Shown here: piece after piece, positions 45,405 through 53,840 of the stretch
Position numbering within the stretch: position 1 is the first letter of the stretch
Layout: each line of letters starts with the position of its first letter
Assembly (NCBI GenBank): GCA_963809965.1
Contig: CAWELU010000006.1
Location: 62,001 to 126,000 of the forward strand
DNA length: 64,000 bases
Direction of reading: 5' to 3'
DNA from: CAIWHR01 sp963809965
Lineage (GTDB): Bacteria > Pseudomonadota > Gammaproteobacteria > Burkholderiales > Casimicrobiaceae
The notes under the pieces: generated by a model
Told to the model about the DNA's origin: nothing
Database searches by the model: none
What the model saw: the letters and a program-made list of their open reading frames with translations, nothing else
Translations under genes and position numbers: made by a program

Positions 45405-45989
45405 TCAATGCTCGGTCGCATTGTCCGCTGGCTTGCCGAGAAGTGCGATGCTCTGTCTTGCCGCCGCGCCGAGAATTTCACGGCGAACTCTTTCGTCGGG
45501 CATGGCCCGGGCCAACATCACCGCTCCCACGCTTTGCGCGATGAGCGCCCATGCGGTGTCGGCGGACCCCGTAGAGCGGTCGGCGATGATGGCATGGATG
45601 GCAAGCACGCCGGACTGAAACGCGTCTCGCACGGACTTGTCGGCCCTGGCGACTTCCGGCGTCAGTGACGGCAGCACGCAGCCCGCCTCGGGATGCTTGA
45701 CGTGATTCAAGCTCAGGTATGCCGTCAGTGCCTTCGCGGCCGCCTCGATGTCGCCAGGCGCAATAGCCGAGAACATCTGCGCCGTGCGCTGCAGCTCGGA
45801 GCCGATCAACTCGGAGAAGAGATCCGACTTGCCGTCGAAGTGCTTGTAGAGCGACCCCGTGGTCACCCCCGCTGCGGCGGCCAGGGCATCCATGCTGCTG
45901 CCGCCGAAGCCGTGCTTCTTGGCATGACTGCCGCCGCGTTTCAGCAGGCGGTTGCGGGCTTGCTCCTTGTGTTCCTTGGGGTAGCGCAT
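45405..45989 (-). CDS. TetR/AcrR family transcriptional regulator
   Basis: 194 residues. N-terminal helix-turn-helix: GFGGSSMDALAAAAGVTTGS, LYKHFDGKSDLFSEL, the TetR signature. The C-terminal ligand domain is Ala-rich, with a single Cys in EAGCVLPSL. It is divergent from the molybdopterin oxidoreductase gene (46102); the 112-base intergenic region holds an imperfect palindrome at 46038-46055 that is a good operator candidate, so it likely represses that gene and itself. The nearby GST gene is 57 bases downstream on the same strand and may be cotranscribed. Confidence 0.9.
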   Translation of the reverse strand: MRYPKEHKEQARNRLLKRGGSHAKKHGFGGSSMDALAAAAGVTTGSLYKHFDGKSDLFSELIGSELQRTAQMFSAIAPGDIEAAAKALTAYLSLNHVKHPEAGCVLPSLTPEVARADKSVRDAFQSGVLAIHAIIADRSTGSADTAWALIAQSVGAVMLARAMPDERVRREILGAAARQSIALLGKPADNATEH

Positions 45990-46037
45990 GGGAGTCCGTG
46001 GGGCATCGACGCTTGACCGAACAGGCGTCAGTGTATA

Positions 46038-46055
46038 GGATAACGGTCATTATCC
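46038..46055. promoter_or_regulatory. Candidate TetR operator
   Basis: GGATAA-CGGTCA-TTATCC: six-base inverted arms around a six-base spacer, 49 bases from the TetR start and 47 from the divergent oxidoreductase start. Size and position fit a TetR-family dimer site. Confidence 0.5.
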
Positions 46056-46101
46056 CAAGTGCACGCCGCTGCGCTTGAGGCAAGACCCCGGGAGGCGTTG
46101 G

Positions 46102-48435
46102 ATGAGTGCAACGGAATCGGCCGATTGGAAAAAGACCGCCTGCATCCTCTGCGCCGTGAACTGCGGCCTCGAGGTGCAGACGGACGGGGGTCGGATCGTT
46201 CGCATTCGCGGCGACAAGGCCCATCCGATCTCGCAGGGCTACGTGTGCGAAAAGTCGCAGCGGCTGGACTTCTACCAGAACGGCGCGGACCGTCTGGACA
46301 GTCCGCTGCGCAGGAAGCCGGCCGGCACCTACGAGCGGATCGACTGGCCTACGGCTATCCGCGAAATCGCGGAAAAGCTCGCGGCCATCCGCTCGCAACA
46401 TGGCGGCGAGAGCATCCTCTACTACGGCGGGGGAAGCCAGGGCAACCACATCGGCGCCACGTACGCGGACAGCACGCTCAAGGCGCTGGGCGTGAGGTTC
46501 CGCTCCAACGCACTGGCCCAGGAGAAGACCGGCGAGGCATGGGTCCAGGGGAAAATGATGGGCTCCGGCATCCACGGCGATTTCGAGCGCTGCGAGGTGG
46601 CCGTGTTCGTCGGCAAGAACCCGTGGCAGTCGCACGGCTTCGCCCGCGCGCGGGTGATCCTGCGCGAGATCCAGAACGACCCGGCGCGCTCCCTCATCGT
46701 CATCGACCCGAGGCGCAGCGAGACCGCCGCGATGGCGGATTTCCACCTCGCCGTGCACCCGGGAACCGACGCCTGGTGCCTGGCGGCCCTGGCGGCCATC
46801 ATCGTGCAGGACGGTCTGGTAGCGCAGGCGTGGGTCGACGAGCACACGACGGGGTATCCGCAGGTGGCCGAGGCGCTCCGGCGCATCTCCATTGCCGGGT
46901 ACGCCGGCATCTGCGGCGTCGAGGAGGCGTTGTTGCGGCGAGTCGCCGAACGGATCGCGCGCGCCAGGAGCGTGTCGATGATCGAGGACCTCGGCGTGCA
47001 GATGAACCTGCACTCGACACTCAGCAGCTACCTCAACCGCCTGGTCTGGCTGCTCACGGGCCACTACGCCCGGCCCGGCACCAACAACGCCTTCGTCCCG
47101 TTGCTCGGCCTATCGCAGTCGTCCAAGGACAAGCCGTCAGGCGAATCGAACGCTCGATCCACCGACGGGGCCACGCCACCGAGACCAGGCGCGCGCAGCC
47201 CCGTGACAGGTGCCCGGATCATCATGGGCCTGATGCCGTGCAACGTGATTCCGGAGGAGATCCTCACCGACCATCCGAAACGATTTCGCGCGATGCTGAT
47301 CGAAAGCGCGAACCCGGTCCATTCGGTGGCCGACAGCCAGCGGATGCGCGAGGCCATCCGCGCGCTGGAGTTGAGTGTCGTCACCGACGTGGCCATGACC
47401 GAGACGGCGATGCAGGCCGACTACGTGCTGCCGGCATCGAGCCAGTTCGAGAAGGCCGAGGCGACGTTCTTCAACCTGGAGTTTCCGCGCAACGGTTTCC
47501 ACTTGAGGCAGCCGCTCTTCGAGCCGCGGCCCGGCACATTATCAGAGGCCGAGATCCATGCGCGCCTGGTCGAGGCGCTGGGCGAGCTCGACGACCGGCA
47601 CTATCGATTTCTCAGGCGCGCGGCGCGGCTGGGATCGACAGCATTTGCCCTGGCCTTCGCGTGGAAGGCCAAACGCGACAAGCGGGTGGCACGCCACGCG
47701 TCGGTGGTGCTGTACCGAACGTTGGGCACACGGATGCCCGCGGGCATGGCGGCGGCCGCCTCGCTTTGGGCCGTGTGCCAGATGTACGTCCGGCGGCACC
47801 CGGAGGCTGCGCGGCGAGCAGGCTTCCACGGAGCGGCGCTCAAGGCTGGCAATACATTGTTCGAAGCCATCGTCGGCGCTCCCTCCGGCACGATGTTCGC
47901 GGTCAGCGAGTACGACGACAGCTGGCAAGCGGTTCGGCTGCCCGGGCAGCGCATCAACCTCTACCTAGCGGAACTCATGCCGGAACTCGCAATGCTCGAA
48001 TCGGGCGGCCCGCCGAAAGACCCGTCTTATCCGTTCGTCCTTTCCGCCGGCGAGCGGCGGAGCGATAGCAGCAACACGGCGATTCGCGATCCTGGCTGGC
48101 ATCGGAAAGGCCCTTTCGGGACCCTGCGCATCAATCCACAGGACGCCATCAGCCTCGGCTGTGCCGAAGGAGACTGGGTCCGCGTGACGACGCGACGTGG
48201 CAGCGCCGAGGCGCCCACAGAAATCACGCCGGATCTGCAACCCGGGCACGTTTCACTGCCGAACGGTCAAGGGATCGATTACCACCGTGCGGATGGATCG
48301 CTGGTGCACCGCGGCGTTGCGCTGAACGAACTGACGGACACCGCGGACCGTGATCCGATCGCCGGCACGCCCTGGCACAAACACGTTCCAGCCGGGATCG
48401 AGCGTGTCGGCGTTCCCGTCGGGCTCGCCGGTTGA
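46102..48435 (+). CDS. Molybdopterin-dependent oxidoreductase
   Basis: 777 residues from the ATG at 46102 (GGGAGGCGTTG upstream). N-terminal [4Fe-4S] ligands C14, C17, C21 (CILCAVNCGLEV) and C49 (GYVCEKSQR), then the molybdopterin domain (LYYGGGSQGNHIGATYAD; GKNPWQSHGFARARVIL; LIVIDPRRSETAAMADFHL). VVTDVAMTETAMQADYVLPA and the C-terminal dinucleotide-binding domain GTLRINPQDAISLGCAEGDW and LPNGQGIDYH follow. A DMSO-reductase-superfamily enzyme; without a Tat signal it is probably cytoplasmic. No electron-transfer subunit is encoded beside it. Control by the divergent TetR is likely. A stretch near 515-600 (RFLRRAARLGSTAFALAFAW) is an unusual helical insertion. Confidence 0.92.
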   Translation: MSATESADWKKTACILCAVNCGLEVQTDGGRIVRIRGDKAHPISQGYVCEKSQRLDFYQNGADRLDSPLRRKPAGTYERIDWPTAIREIAEKLAAIRSQHGGESILYYGGGSQGNHIGATYADSTLKALGVRFRSNALAQEKTGEAWVQGKMMGSGIHGDFERCEVAVFVGKNPWQSHGFARARVILREIQNDPARSLIVIDPRRSETAAMADFHLAVHPGTDAWCLAALAAIIVQDGLVAQAWVDEHTTGYPQVAEALRRISIAGYAGICGVEEALLRRVAERIARARSVSMIEDLGVQMNLHSTLSSYLNRLVWLLTGHYARPGTNNAFVPLLGLSQSSKDKPSGESNARSTDGATPPRPGARSPVTGARIIMGLMPCNVIPEEILTDHPKRFRAMLIESANPVHSVADSQRMREAIRALELSVVTDVAMTETAMQADYVLPASSQFEKAEATFFNLEFPRNGFHLRQPLFEPRPGTLSEAEIHARLVEALGELDDRHYRFLRRAARLGSTAFALAFAWKAKRDKRVARHASVVLYRTLGTRMPAGMAAAASLWAVCQMYVRRHPEAARRAGFHGAALKAGNTLFEAIVGAPSGTMFAVSEYDDSWQAVRLPGQRINLYLAELMPELAMLESGGPPKDPSYPFVLSAGERRSDSSNTAIRDPGWHRKGPFGTLRINPQDAISLGCAEGDWVRVTTRRGSAEAPTEITPDLQPGHVSLPNGQGIDYHRADGSLVHRGVALNELTDTADRDPIAGTPWHKHVPAGIERVGVPVGLAG

Positions 48436-48549
48436 TGGAGAGCGCCCCGTTCCCCAGGTCTGCCAAAGCGCGAAGGGTTCCGCGACGACGGCTTTCGGGC
48501 GAACTGACGCCGCCCCGCGGAGCCCCTCATCCGACCTATGCTGCGGCGT

Positions 48550-49239
48550 CTACTTCTTGGCGGCGGCGGCGCTGACTTGCGCGAGCAGCTTGTCGGCCGC
48601 GTTGTTGTGGACCGATGCCCGCACCAGGATGTCGGGCGGAAGCACCTTCTTTCCGTAGAACGAAGCGTTCCAATCATCGGAGGCCGTGACCACGGTGCCA
48701 TCGAGATTCAGGCCGCCGTACACTCCCTTGGCGCGATTGAAGGTGATGAGATCGGCCACTATGTCGCTTCGGGCGCCCGCGCCGACCGGACCCGCGGCGA
48801 CGCTGGCGTCGCCTCCGATCTTGAACGAAGTCGCCAGCAACGAATTGAAGCCCTTGTCGGTCATCACCAGCGTGACACCTTCGGCCACGGAGATTCCGGC
48901 CTGGAAACCTACGCTGGCGGTCGCCATCGCATAGAACGCGGGGCCCACCCATTTGCCGCTCTTCGGTTCGCGCGCAACTACGAGCGCACGCCCTCCCGAG
49001 CCGCCGAAGATGAAGCCTGCTTTGACGATCTCGGGTGTGATGATCACCGCTTTGGCGCGACTGAAATTTCGCTGCAGCCAGTCCATGTCGGGATCGCGGA
49101 GGAAGTTGGACAGCGTAACCTCCGAGGCGGCGATGTGTGCCTGCGGGTCGGCCTGCGCGTAAACGTTTGGCACGACGAATGCCGAAGCCGTTGCGATGAG
49201 AACGGCCAACCCGGCGGAACCTAGCAATCTGGATAACAT
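48550..49239 (-). CDS. SYLF/YSC84 domain secreted protein
   Basis: 229 residues from the ATG at 49239, with AAGGAG upstream. Signal peptide SRLLGSAGLAVLIATASAFV. The SYLF domain has FSRAKAVIITPEIVKAGFIF, GGSGGRALVVAREPKSGKWV, GPAFYAMATASVGFQAGISV and LVMTDKGFNSLLATSFKIGG. In eukaryotes the domain binds phosphoinositides; bacterial versions are periplasmic or outer-membrane proteins of unknown function. No operon partner. An ATG at 49260 is an in-frame alternative. Confidence 0.88.
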   Translation of the reverse strand: MLSRLLGSAGLAVLIATASAFVVPNVYAQADPQAHIAASEVTLSNFLRDPDMDWLQRNFSRAKAVIITPEIVKAGFIFGGSGGRALVVAREPKSGKWVGPAFYAMATASVGFQAGISVAEGVTLVMTDKGFNSLLATSFKIGGDASVAAGPVGAGARSDIVADLITFNRAKGVYGGLNLDGTVVTASDDWNASFYGKKVLPPDILVRASVHNNAADKLLAQVSAAAAKK

Positions 49240-49657
49240 GAGTATCTCCTTGATGCGCAATTGGGGTGATTATCGATCGGTATTCATCGGCAACATACCG
49301 GAATCCCTTGGACGCCGTTGGAATTCTACGCTACTTGGACGCGCGCGATAGGAGCGATGCTCCTTGCGCAGGCTATTGTGCGACGACACAAAAGGAAGCG
49401 ATCCGCGCAAGGCGAGAATTGGATGCGTAGCATTTCGGACCTCGCTTTCCGAAACGCCGACTGCGCGCTATGGCCTCAAGGATTGAACGGCAATTTCCCT
49501 GGACCCGAGACTGGCAAATAGCGCCGAATGCGATTGCCGATTCGTGCTGCCTAAACCACGTCCGCAGTCGGCGCAAAGGCCGGGGCGGGCGCGCAAGAAC
49601 AAGGGGCGCGTCCCGTTTGGGGCGCGCCCCCTGAGCGCCGCTTCGTCGCGTTCTCGA
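49240..49657. other. Intergenic, about 420 bases; holds a terminator
   Basis: No gene supported. The hairpin at 49595-49630 probably terminates the gene at 49658. Confidence 0.45.
49595..49630 (-). terminator. Rho-independent terminator (minus strand)
   Basis: GGGGCGCG / CGCGCCCC eight-bp stem (49603-49610 with 49623-49630) with a 12-base loop and a T-rich tail (TTGTTCTT) on the minus strand, 28 bases past the gene ending at 49658. Confidence 0.7.
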
Positions 49658-50620
49658 CTACTGAACGACCGGCTCCTGGTCGTCACAGTGCCCAGGACCC
49701 GTTGCGCCCTCATTGTATTGGGCAAGCGCGGTGACCAACCCACTGGTGAGGCTCGGAGCGAGGTAACCGTTCCCGAGCGGCGGAACGACAAGGTTCCCGA
49801 TCAGCGCGTCAGCAGTCGCGATGTCGGCCGCGATAACGGCAGGATCCGCGCCGGCAGCGACGTTCATCTTGGCCGCGATCAGCTGATGTGCGAGCGCTGT
49901 CAGTCCGTTGCCTGAGGCGGGCTTGTTGAGAATGGCGAGCAGGTCGGCGGCCGTGTAATTGACATTTCCGAGCATCAGGCCGCCTGCCTTGATCGCGTCC
50001 GGCCACGTGTACTCGTTGTTGCCCATCGGAACCGCCCCGTGCGTCTTCCAATATCCCTGCGTCAACGTGCAACCGCCAGCATTACCGCAGTCGAGCGTCG
50101 CACAGGTGAGGACTGCCGTGTCCGCGCTCCGATTGAAATCCCGGTTTCCATGACCGAACGCGCGAAACACGTATTGGGTTCCGCATTCGAGCGGATTCGG
50201 ACAACTGGTCGATGCGCCACTGTCGAACAGGAAGTCGCCGACATTGACCGTCACGCATTGCCACGGACCGAGGTTGTAGTTACTGAGATTTGCACTTCCG
50301 GAGAATCCGGCGCTGCAGGCGAGCGGATCGCTATCCGAGAGCCACTGATTGCCGTTGGCCACGAAGTCGGCCCGCTTCAGCCACTGCAGTGAAAAGCCGT
50401 TGGGCAATCCCGTAGCTCCTGCGCAGACCTGGATGTTGATCGAGGTCTGTGTCGTTCCCGCGCACGAGATCGTTGGCGTCGACAGCGGCGGTTTCGGTGC
50501 CGCAATCGCCGCCTGCGATCCAAGCGCGGCGATCAGCGGAACAAGCATGCATGCGCGGCGCGCGGCGTCACGCAGCGTTCGCCAATGCATTGGACTTACT
50601 AATGGTGTCGTGATGGCCAT
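49658..50620 (-). CDS. Secreted TQGYWKTH-motif protein
   Basis: 320 residues. Signal peptide (LRDAARRACMLVPLIAALGS, ending AAIAA). An N-terminal beta-rich module (STPTISCAGTTQTSINIQVC; GFSLQWLKRADFVANGNQWL) with paired Cys, possibly fibronectin-like, then ECGTQYVFRAFGHGNRDFNR. The motif GGCTLTQGYWKTHG at about residue 185, followed by TWPDAIKAGGLMLG and LTALAHQLIAAKMNVAAGAD, is a recurrent extracellular domain whose role is unknown. Probably surface-exposed or secreted, with several disulfides. Terminator downstream at 49595. Confidence 0.85.
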   Translation of the reverse strand: MAITTPLVSPMHWRTLRDAARRACMLVPLIAALGSQAAIAAPKPPLSTPTISCAGTTQTSINIQVCAGATGLPNGFSLQWLKRADFVANGNQWLSDSDPLACSAGFSGSANLSNYNLGPWQCVTVNVGDFLFDSGASTSCPNPLECGTQYVFRAFGHGNRDFNRSADTAVLTCATLDCGNAGGCTLTQGYWKTHGAVPMGNNEYTWPDAIKAGGLMLGNVNYTAADLLAILNKPASGNGLTALAHQLIAAKMNVAAGADPAVIAADIATADALIGNLVVPPLGNGYLAPSLTSGLVTALAQYNEGATGPGHCDDQEPVVQ

Positions 50621-50836
50621 GATGGCTCCCTGGGAGTAGGTTTCCGGAGGTTGTCCGTCAGCTCAGTCTAAGGATTCCGTTGCCGCGTTCCATTGGACGT
50701 TGGTACAGTGAATTGTTCGATACAGGCCACGCCGGGTTCAGCACAAGATTGACGGATCGACTGGCGCCGAGGGATTGCACGCGGTGATCCCACGAGGCTT
50801 GACCGGCAAACAGCGGGAGACTCGTTGCGCGCCCCT

Positions 50837-51478
50837 TCAGGAATTGTTGCTGCCGGCGAGCAGCACTCCCAATTTAAGCCGGTCGGCGACGCCGAGCTTG
50901 CGAAAGATCTCGGTCAGGTGCGCCTTCACGGTGCGCTCGCTGATGTCGAGGTGACGCGCGATCTGCTTGTTGCTTCCGCCGCTTCCGACCAGAGCGGCAA
51001 TTTCCTGTTCGCGTGCCGTCAACGAGGCAAGGCGACCTGCAACGGCACGCTTCGACGGTTCGGCGCATCCGAACTTCACGCTCAGTTCGGCGAGCAATCG
51101 AGACATCAGCGATCGGCGAATCCACAACTCGCCCAGCTGAACCGCCACGACGACTCGCTTCAGGACTTGCGGGTCGATGTCGTGGGGGCAACATCCGCGA
51201 ATACCGACCTTGAACAAGTCCAATTCGACTTGTTCGGTAATCGGATGGCATAGGATCACGATGCTGGTGGCGGGACTCAGATTTCGCAGGTGCGCAACCG
51301 ACTTCGGGCTGCCGATTCCCGGCAGATCCAGATCCAGGAGAAGGATCGTCGGCCGTTCGCAAAGCAAGCTCGCACGCACCGCATCCGCTTCGTCGAGCGT
51401 CCGCAGGGCGTCGAAGGCGTGCAAGACGCTCTCCCAACGGGAGAGTGCTTCCGACGAAGGACTGGCACAAACAATCAC
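50837..51478 (-). CDS. LuxR-type response regulator
   Basis: 213 residues from a GTG at 51478. Receiver-like domain (1-125): TILLLDLDLPG carries the phosphoacceptor Asp (49 or 51). The usual acidic pair near residue 8 is replaced by Ser/Glu (CASPSSE) and the conserved Lys near 100 is not evident, so phosphorylation may be weak or absent. C-terminal LuxR helix-turn-helix: LASLTAREQEIAALVGSGGS, NKQIARHLDISERTVKAHLT, EIFRKLGVADRLKL. No histidine kinase is adjacent. It is divergent from the broken GGDEF-EAL gene. Confidence 0.85.
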   Translation of the reverse strand: MIVCASPSSEALSRWESVLHAFDALRTLDEADAVRASLLCERPTILLLDLDLPGIGSPKSVAHLRNLSPATSIVILCHPITEQVELDLFKVGIRGCCPHDIDPQVLKRVVVAVQLGELWIRRSLMSRLLAELSVKFGCAEPSKRAVAGRLASLTAREQEIAALVGSGGSNKQIARHLDISERTVKAHLTEIFRKLGVADRLKLGVLLAGSNNS

Positions 51479-51689
51479 GGGTGGTCCCTGGCATCCTGCG
51501 AGAGCGCCGCACGCGGCTCACTCGCGACATGTCATCTGGCCGAACGAAAGTGCGCTCTTGTGCGCCACAAGTTGTTTGCGCTCACGCAGGTACGGACGAC
51601 GCTGCTGTCGATACAGCAAGAGCTGGACCACGACGACGCACTTCCGGGCGTCAGCCGCCTTTTCGTCAGCGCCATCGCCGCCGATGCAG

Positions 51690-52706
51690 CGACCGTCCGC
51701 GGAGCGGATCCTCGTCGACCTCGCAAAACCGTTCCTGATCGCCGGACACGAGCTGCACGCGACCGCCAGCATCGGCATTGCGCTCTATCCCGGTGACGGC
51801 GACACCGCCGAGACGCTGGTACGCAATGCCGACACCGCGATGTGCTACGCCAAGGAATCCGGGCGCGCCAACTGCCAGTTCTTCAGCGCTCCGATGACCG
51901 AGCGGGTGCGCCGCCGGCTGACAACCGAAACGAAACTGCGGGGCGCGCTCAAGCGCGGTGAGTTCACTCTGCATTATCAGCCGCTGGTGGACCTCGCCTC
52001 CGCGCACATCGTGGGGGCCGAAGCGCTGCTTCGCTGGCCGCAACCCGATCACCGTCTGGAGTCGCCGTCCGATTTCATTCCTGTTGCCGAGGAAACCGGG
52101 CTCATCGTTCCACTCGGCGAATGGGTGCTGCGCGAGGCCTGCACCCGCGCCAAGGCATGGCAAACGCTCCATCCTGGACTTCGGATTGCCGTCAATCTCT
52201 CGGCGCGACAATTCGGACAGCGCAACCTAGCCGACATGGTCGAACGGATCCTGAACGAGACTCGGCTCGTCCCGGGTCTGCTGGAGCTGGAGTTGACCGA
52301 GGGAATGCTCATGCAGCATGCGGGGGAAACGGTGAGCATCCTCGCTCGTCTCGACGAGATCGGCGTATGACTCGCGATCGACGATTTAGGAACCGGCTAT
52401 TCGAGCCTCTCCTACCTGAAGCGCTTCCCGATCCATGTGCTGAAGAGCGACCGCTCGTTCGTGCGCGACATCGGCACGGACCCGAACGACGCGGCGATCG
52501 TCACGGCAATCGTCGCGATGGCGCGAAGCCTGGACCTGGACGTCACCGCGGAAGGCGTCGAGACCCATGAGCAGGCGGCGTTCCTGCGCTCCCTCACCTG
52601 CGCTCTGGCGCAGGGCTACTACTTCGGCCGGCCGATGCCGGCAGCGGAATTCTCGGCTCGACTGGGCGTCGCCGCAACGCCGCGGCGTGCACTCGCAGCC
52701 GCCTAG
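51690..52706 (+). pseudogene. GGDEF-EAL protein, 5' truncated and interrupted by TGA
   Basis: The frame enters at the end of a GGDEF domain: AERILVDLAKPFLIAGHELH, ATASIGIALYPGDGD, LVRNADTAMCYAKESGR. An EAL domain follows: FTLHYQPLVDLASAHIVGAE, EALLRW (EAL motif), NLSARQFGQRN, LELELTEGMLM. A TGA at 52368-52370 sits where the family has Arg (EIGV-R-LAIDDFGTGYSS), after which the same frame continues DDLGTGYSSLSYLKRFPIHV to VTAEGVETHEQAAFLRSL and ends at 52706. The GGDEF active site is absent. A CGA-to-TGA change is the simplest cause. The protein would otherwise degrade c-di-GMP. Confidence 0.8.
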
Positions 52707-52926
52707 TCCGGCCGCACACGGTCGCGCGCGGGAGCGTACTCAGTACGACGCAAAGGACCGGTTGTGACTGCTGCGGACCGACGACGGTGTATCGCCGTGG
52801 CCAGCTTCCGCGCCATCGTGAGCTGCCTCGGGAGCGATGGCCGACACGCGCACGCGAGTTCGGTGATTGCGTTCGTTCTGGTTGCGGGATAGCCTCGCGC
52901 TTTCTCCCGTTTGCCCGAAGCCGACG

Positions 52927-53574
52927 ATGATCGCGCTCTACTACTATCCAGGCAATGCCAGCCTGACGCCCCACATGCTGCTCGAGGAGATCGGTGCGCC
53001 GTTCGAGCTCCGGCTCGTCGACCGCACCGCTGGGGCCCACAAATCGCCCGAATACCTGAAGCTCAATCCGAATGGCCAGATTCCGGTGCTGGTCGACGGC
53101 GATCTGGTGCTCTACGAGACGGCGGCGATCTGCCTGCATCTGGCCGATACGCATCCGCAGGCGCAGCTCGCGCCGCCGCTGCAAACGGCTGAGCGCGCGC
53201 ATTTCTACAAATGGCTCGTATGGTGTACCAATACGCTGCAGGCGATGCTGCTGCACTACTTTTACAGCGAGCGCATGGTGAATGAGGGCGATGCCATGGC
53301 TGCGCAGCAGGTGAAGTCCCACGCCGAGGCCCGCATCGGCGGCATGCTCGATCAACTGGATGCACAGCTTGCGTCGCACCGGGCGGACTGGCTGCTGGGC
53401 CCGAAGTTCAGCGCGGTCGACCCCTATGCATTGATGCTGTGCCGCTGGACGCGGGGCTTTGCCCGGCCCGCGCGTACCCTGCCACACTTGAGGCCCTACT
53501 TGCAGCGGGTGCTCGCGCGGCCGGCCGTGCAGCGTGCGTTTGCGACCGAGAAGTTGCCGCCGCCGCTGGTCTGA
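52927..53574 (+). CDS. Glutathione S-transferase
   Basis: 215 residues from the ATG at 52927. Thioredoxin-like domain MIALYYYPGNASLTPHMLLE, FELRLVDRTAGAHKSPEYLK, NPNGQIPVLVDGDLVLYETA (cis-Pro, then E-T/S binding the gamma-glutamyl group). The helical C-domain has HYFYSERMVNEGDAM and LGPKFSAVDPYALMLCRWTR (the conserved SxxD N-cap). The Ser-Leu-Thr start resembles beta/GstA-like enzymes. It probably conjugates glutathione to xenobiotics or reduces peroxides. Monocistronic, running away from the EAL pseudogene. Confidence 0.9.
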   Translation: MIALYYYPGNASLTPHMLLEEIGAPFELRLVDRTAGAHKSPEYLKLNPNGQIPVLVDGDLVLYETAAICLHLADTHPQAQLAPPLQTAERAHFYKWLVWCTNTLQAMLLHYFYSERMVNEGDAMAAQQVKSHAEARIGGMLDQLDAQLASHRADWLLGPKFSAVDPYALMLCRWTRGFARPARTLPHLRPYLQRVLARPAVQRAFATEKLPPPLV

Positions 53575-53840
53575 ACGCGGCCGGAGCCCACAGGGCCATC
53601 GGCTTTGATGCGCCCTGTAGCAACACCTGCACCACGCGTGCGGCCGCACGCGACTGACTGCCGGGCGATCGGCGACGACTTTCGTTCCGCACTCTAATTG
53701 ACGCTCGGCGCATGTTGCCGGACTCCAGCGCCACGATCGATTCGATGGTCGCCGATATCGATGCCGCAAGAGATCACGTCCATCGTGCTGTTCTACATCT
53801 GGCTTCCGGATCACGATCGCCGACGTCCGGCGCAACCCGA

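Noticed and set aside
45478..47064. 528-codon open frame on the minus strand
   Set aside because: Antisense to the TetR and molybdopterin genes; no start signal and His/Arg/Gly-rich shadow composition.
46059..48068. 669-codon open frame on the plus strand
   Set aside because: Shifted frame of the molybdopterin oxidoreductase; extreme Arg/Gly/His content typical of a high-GC shadow.
51690..52706. TGA as selenocysteine or alternative code
   Set aside because: No SECIS-like hairpin was evident, the family has Arg there, and TGA is used as a normal stop elsewhere in the window.
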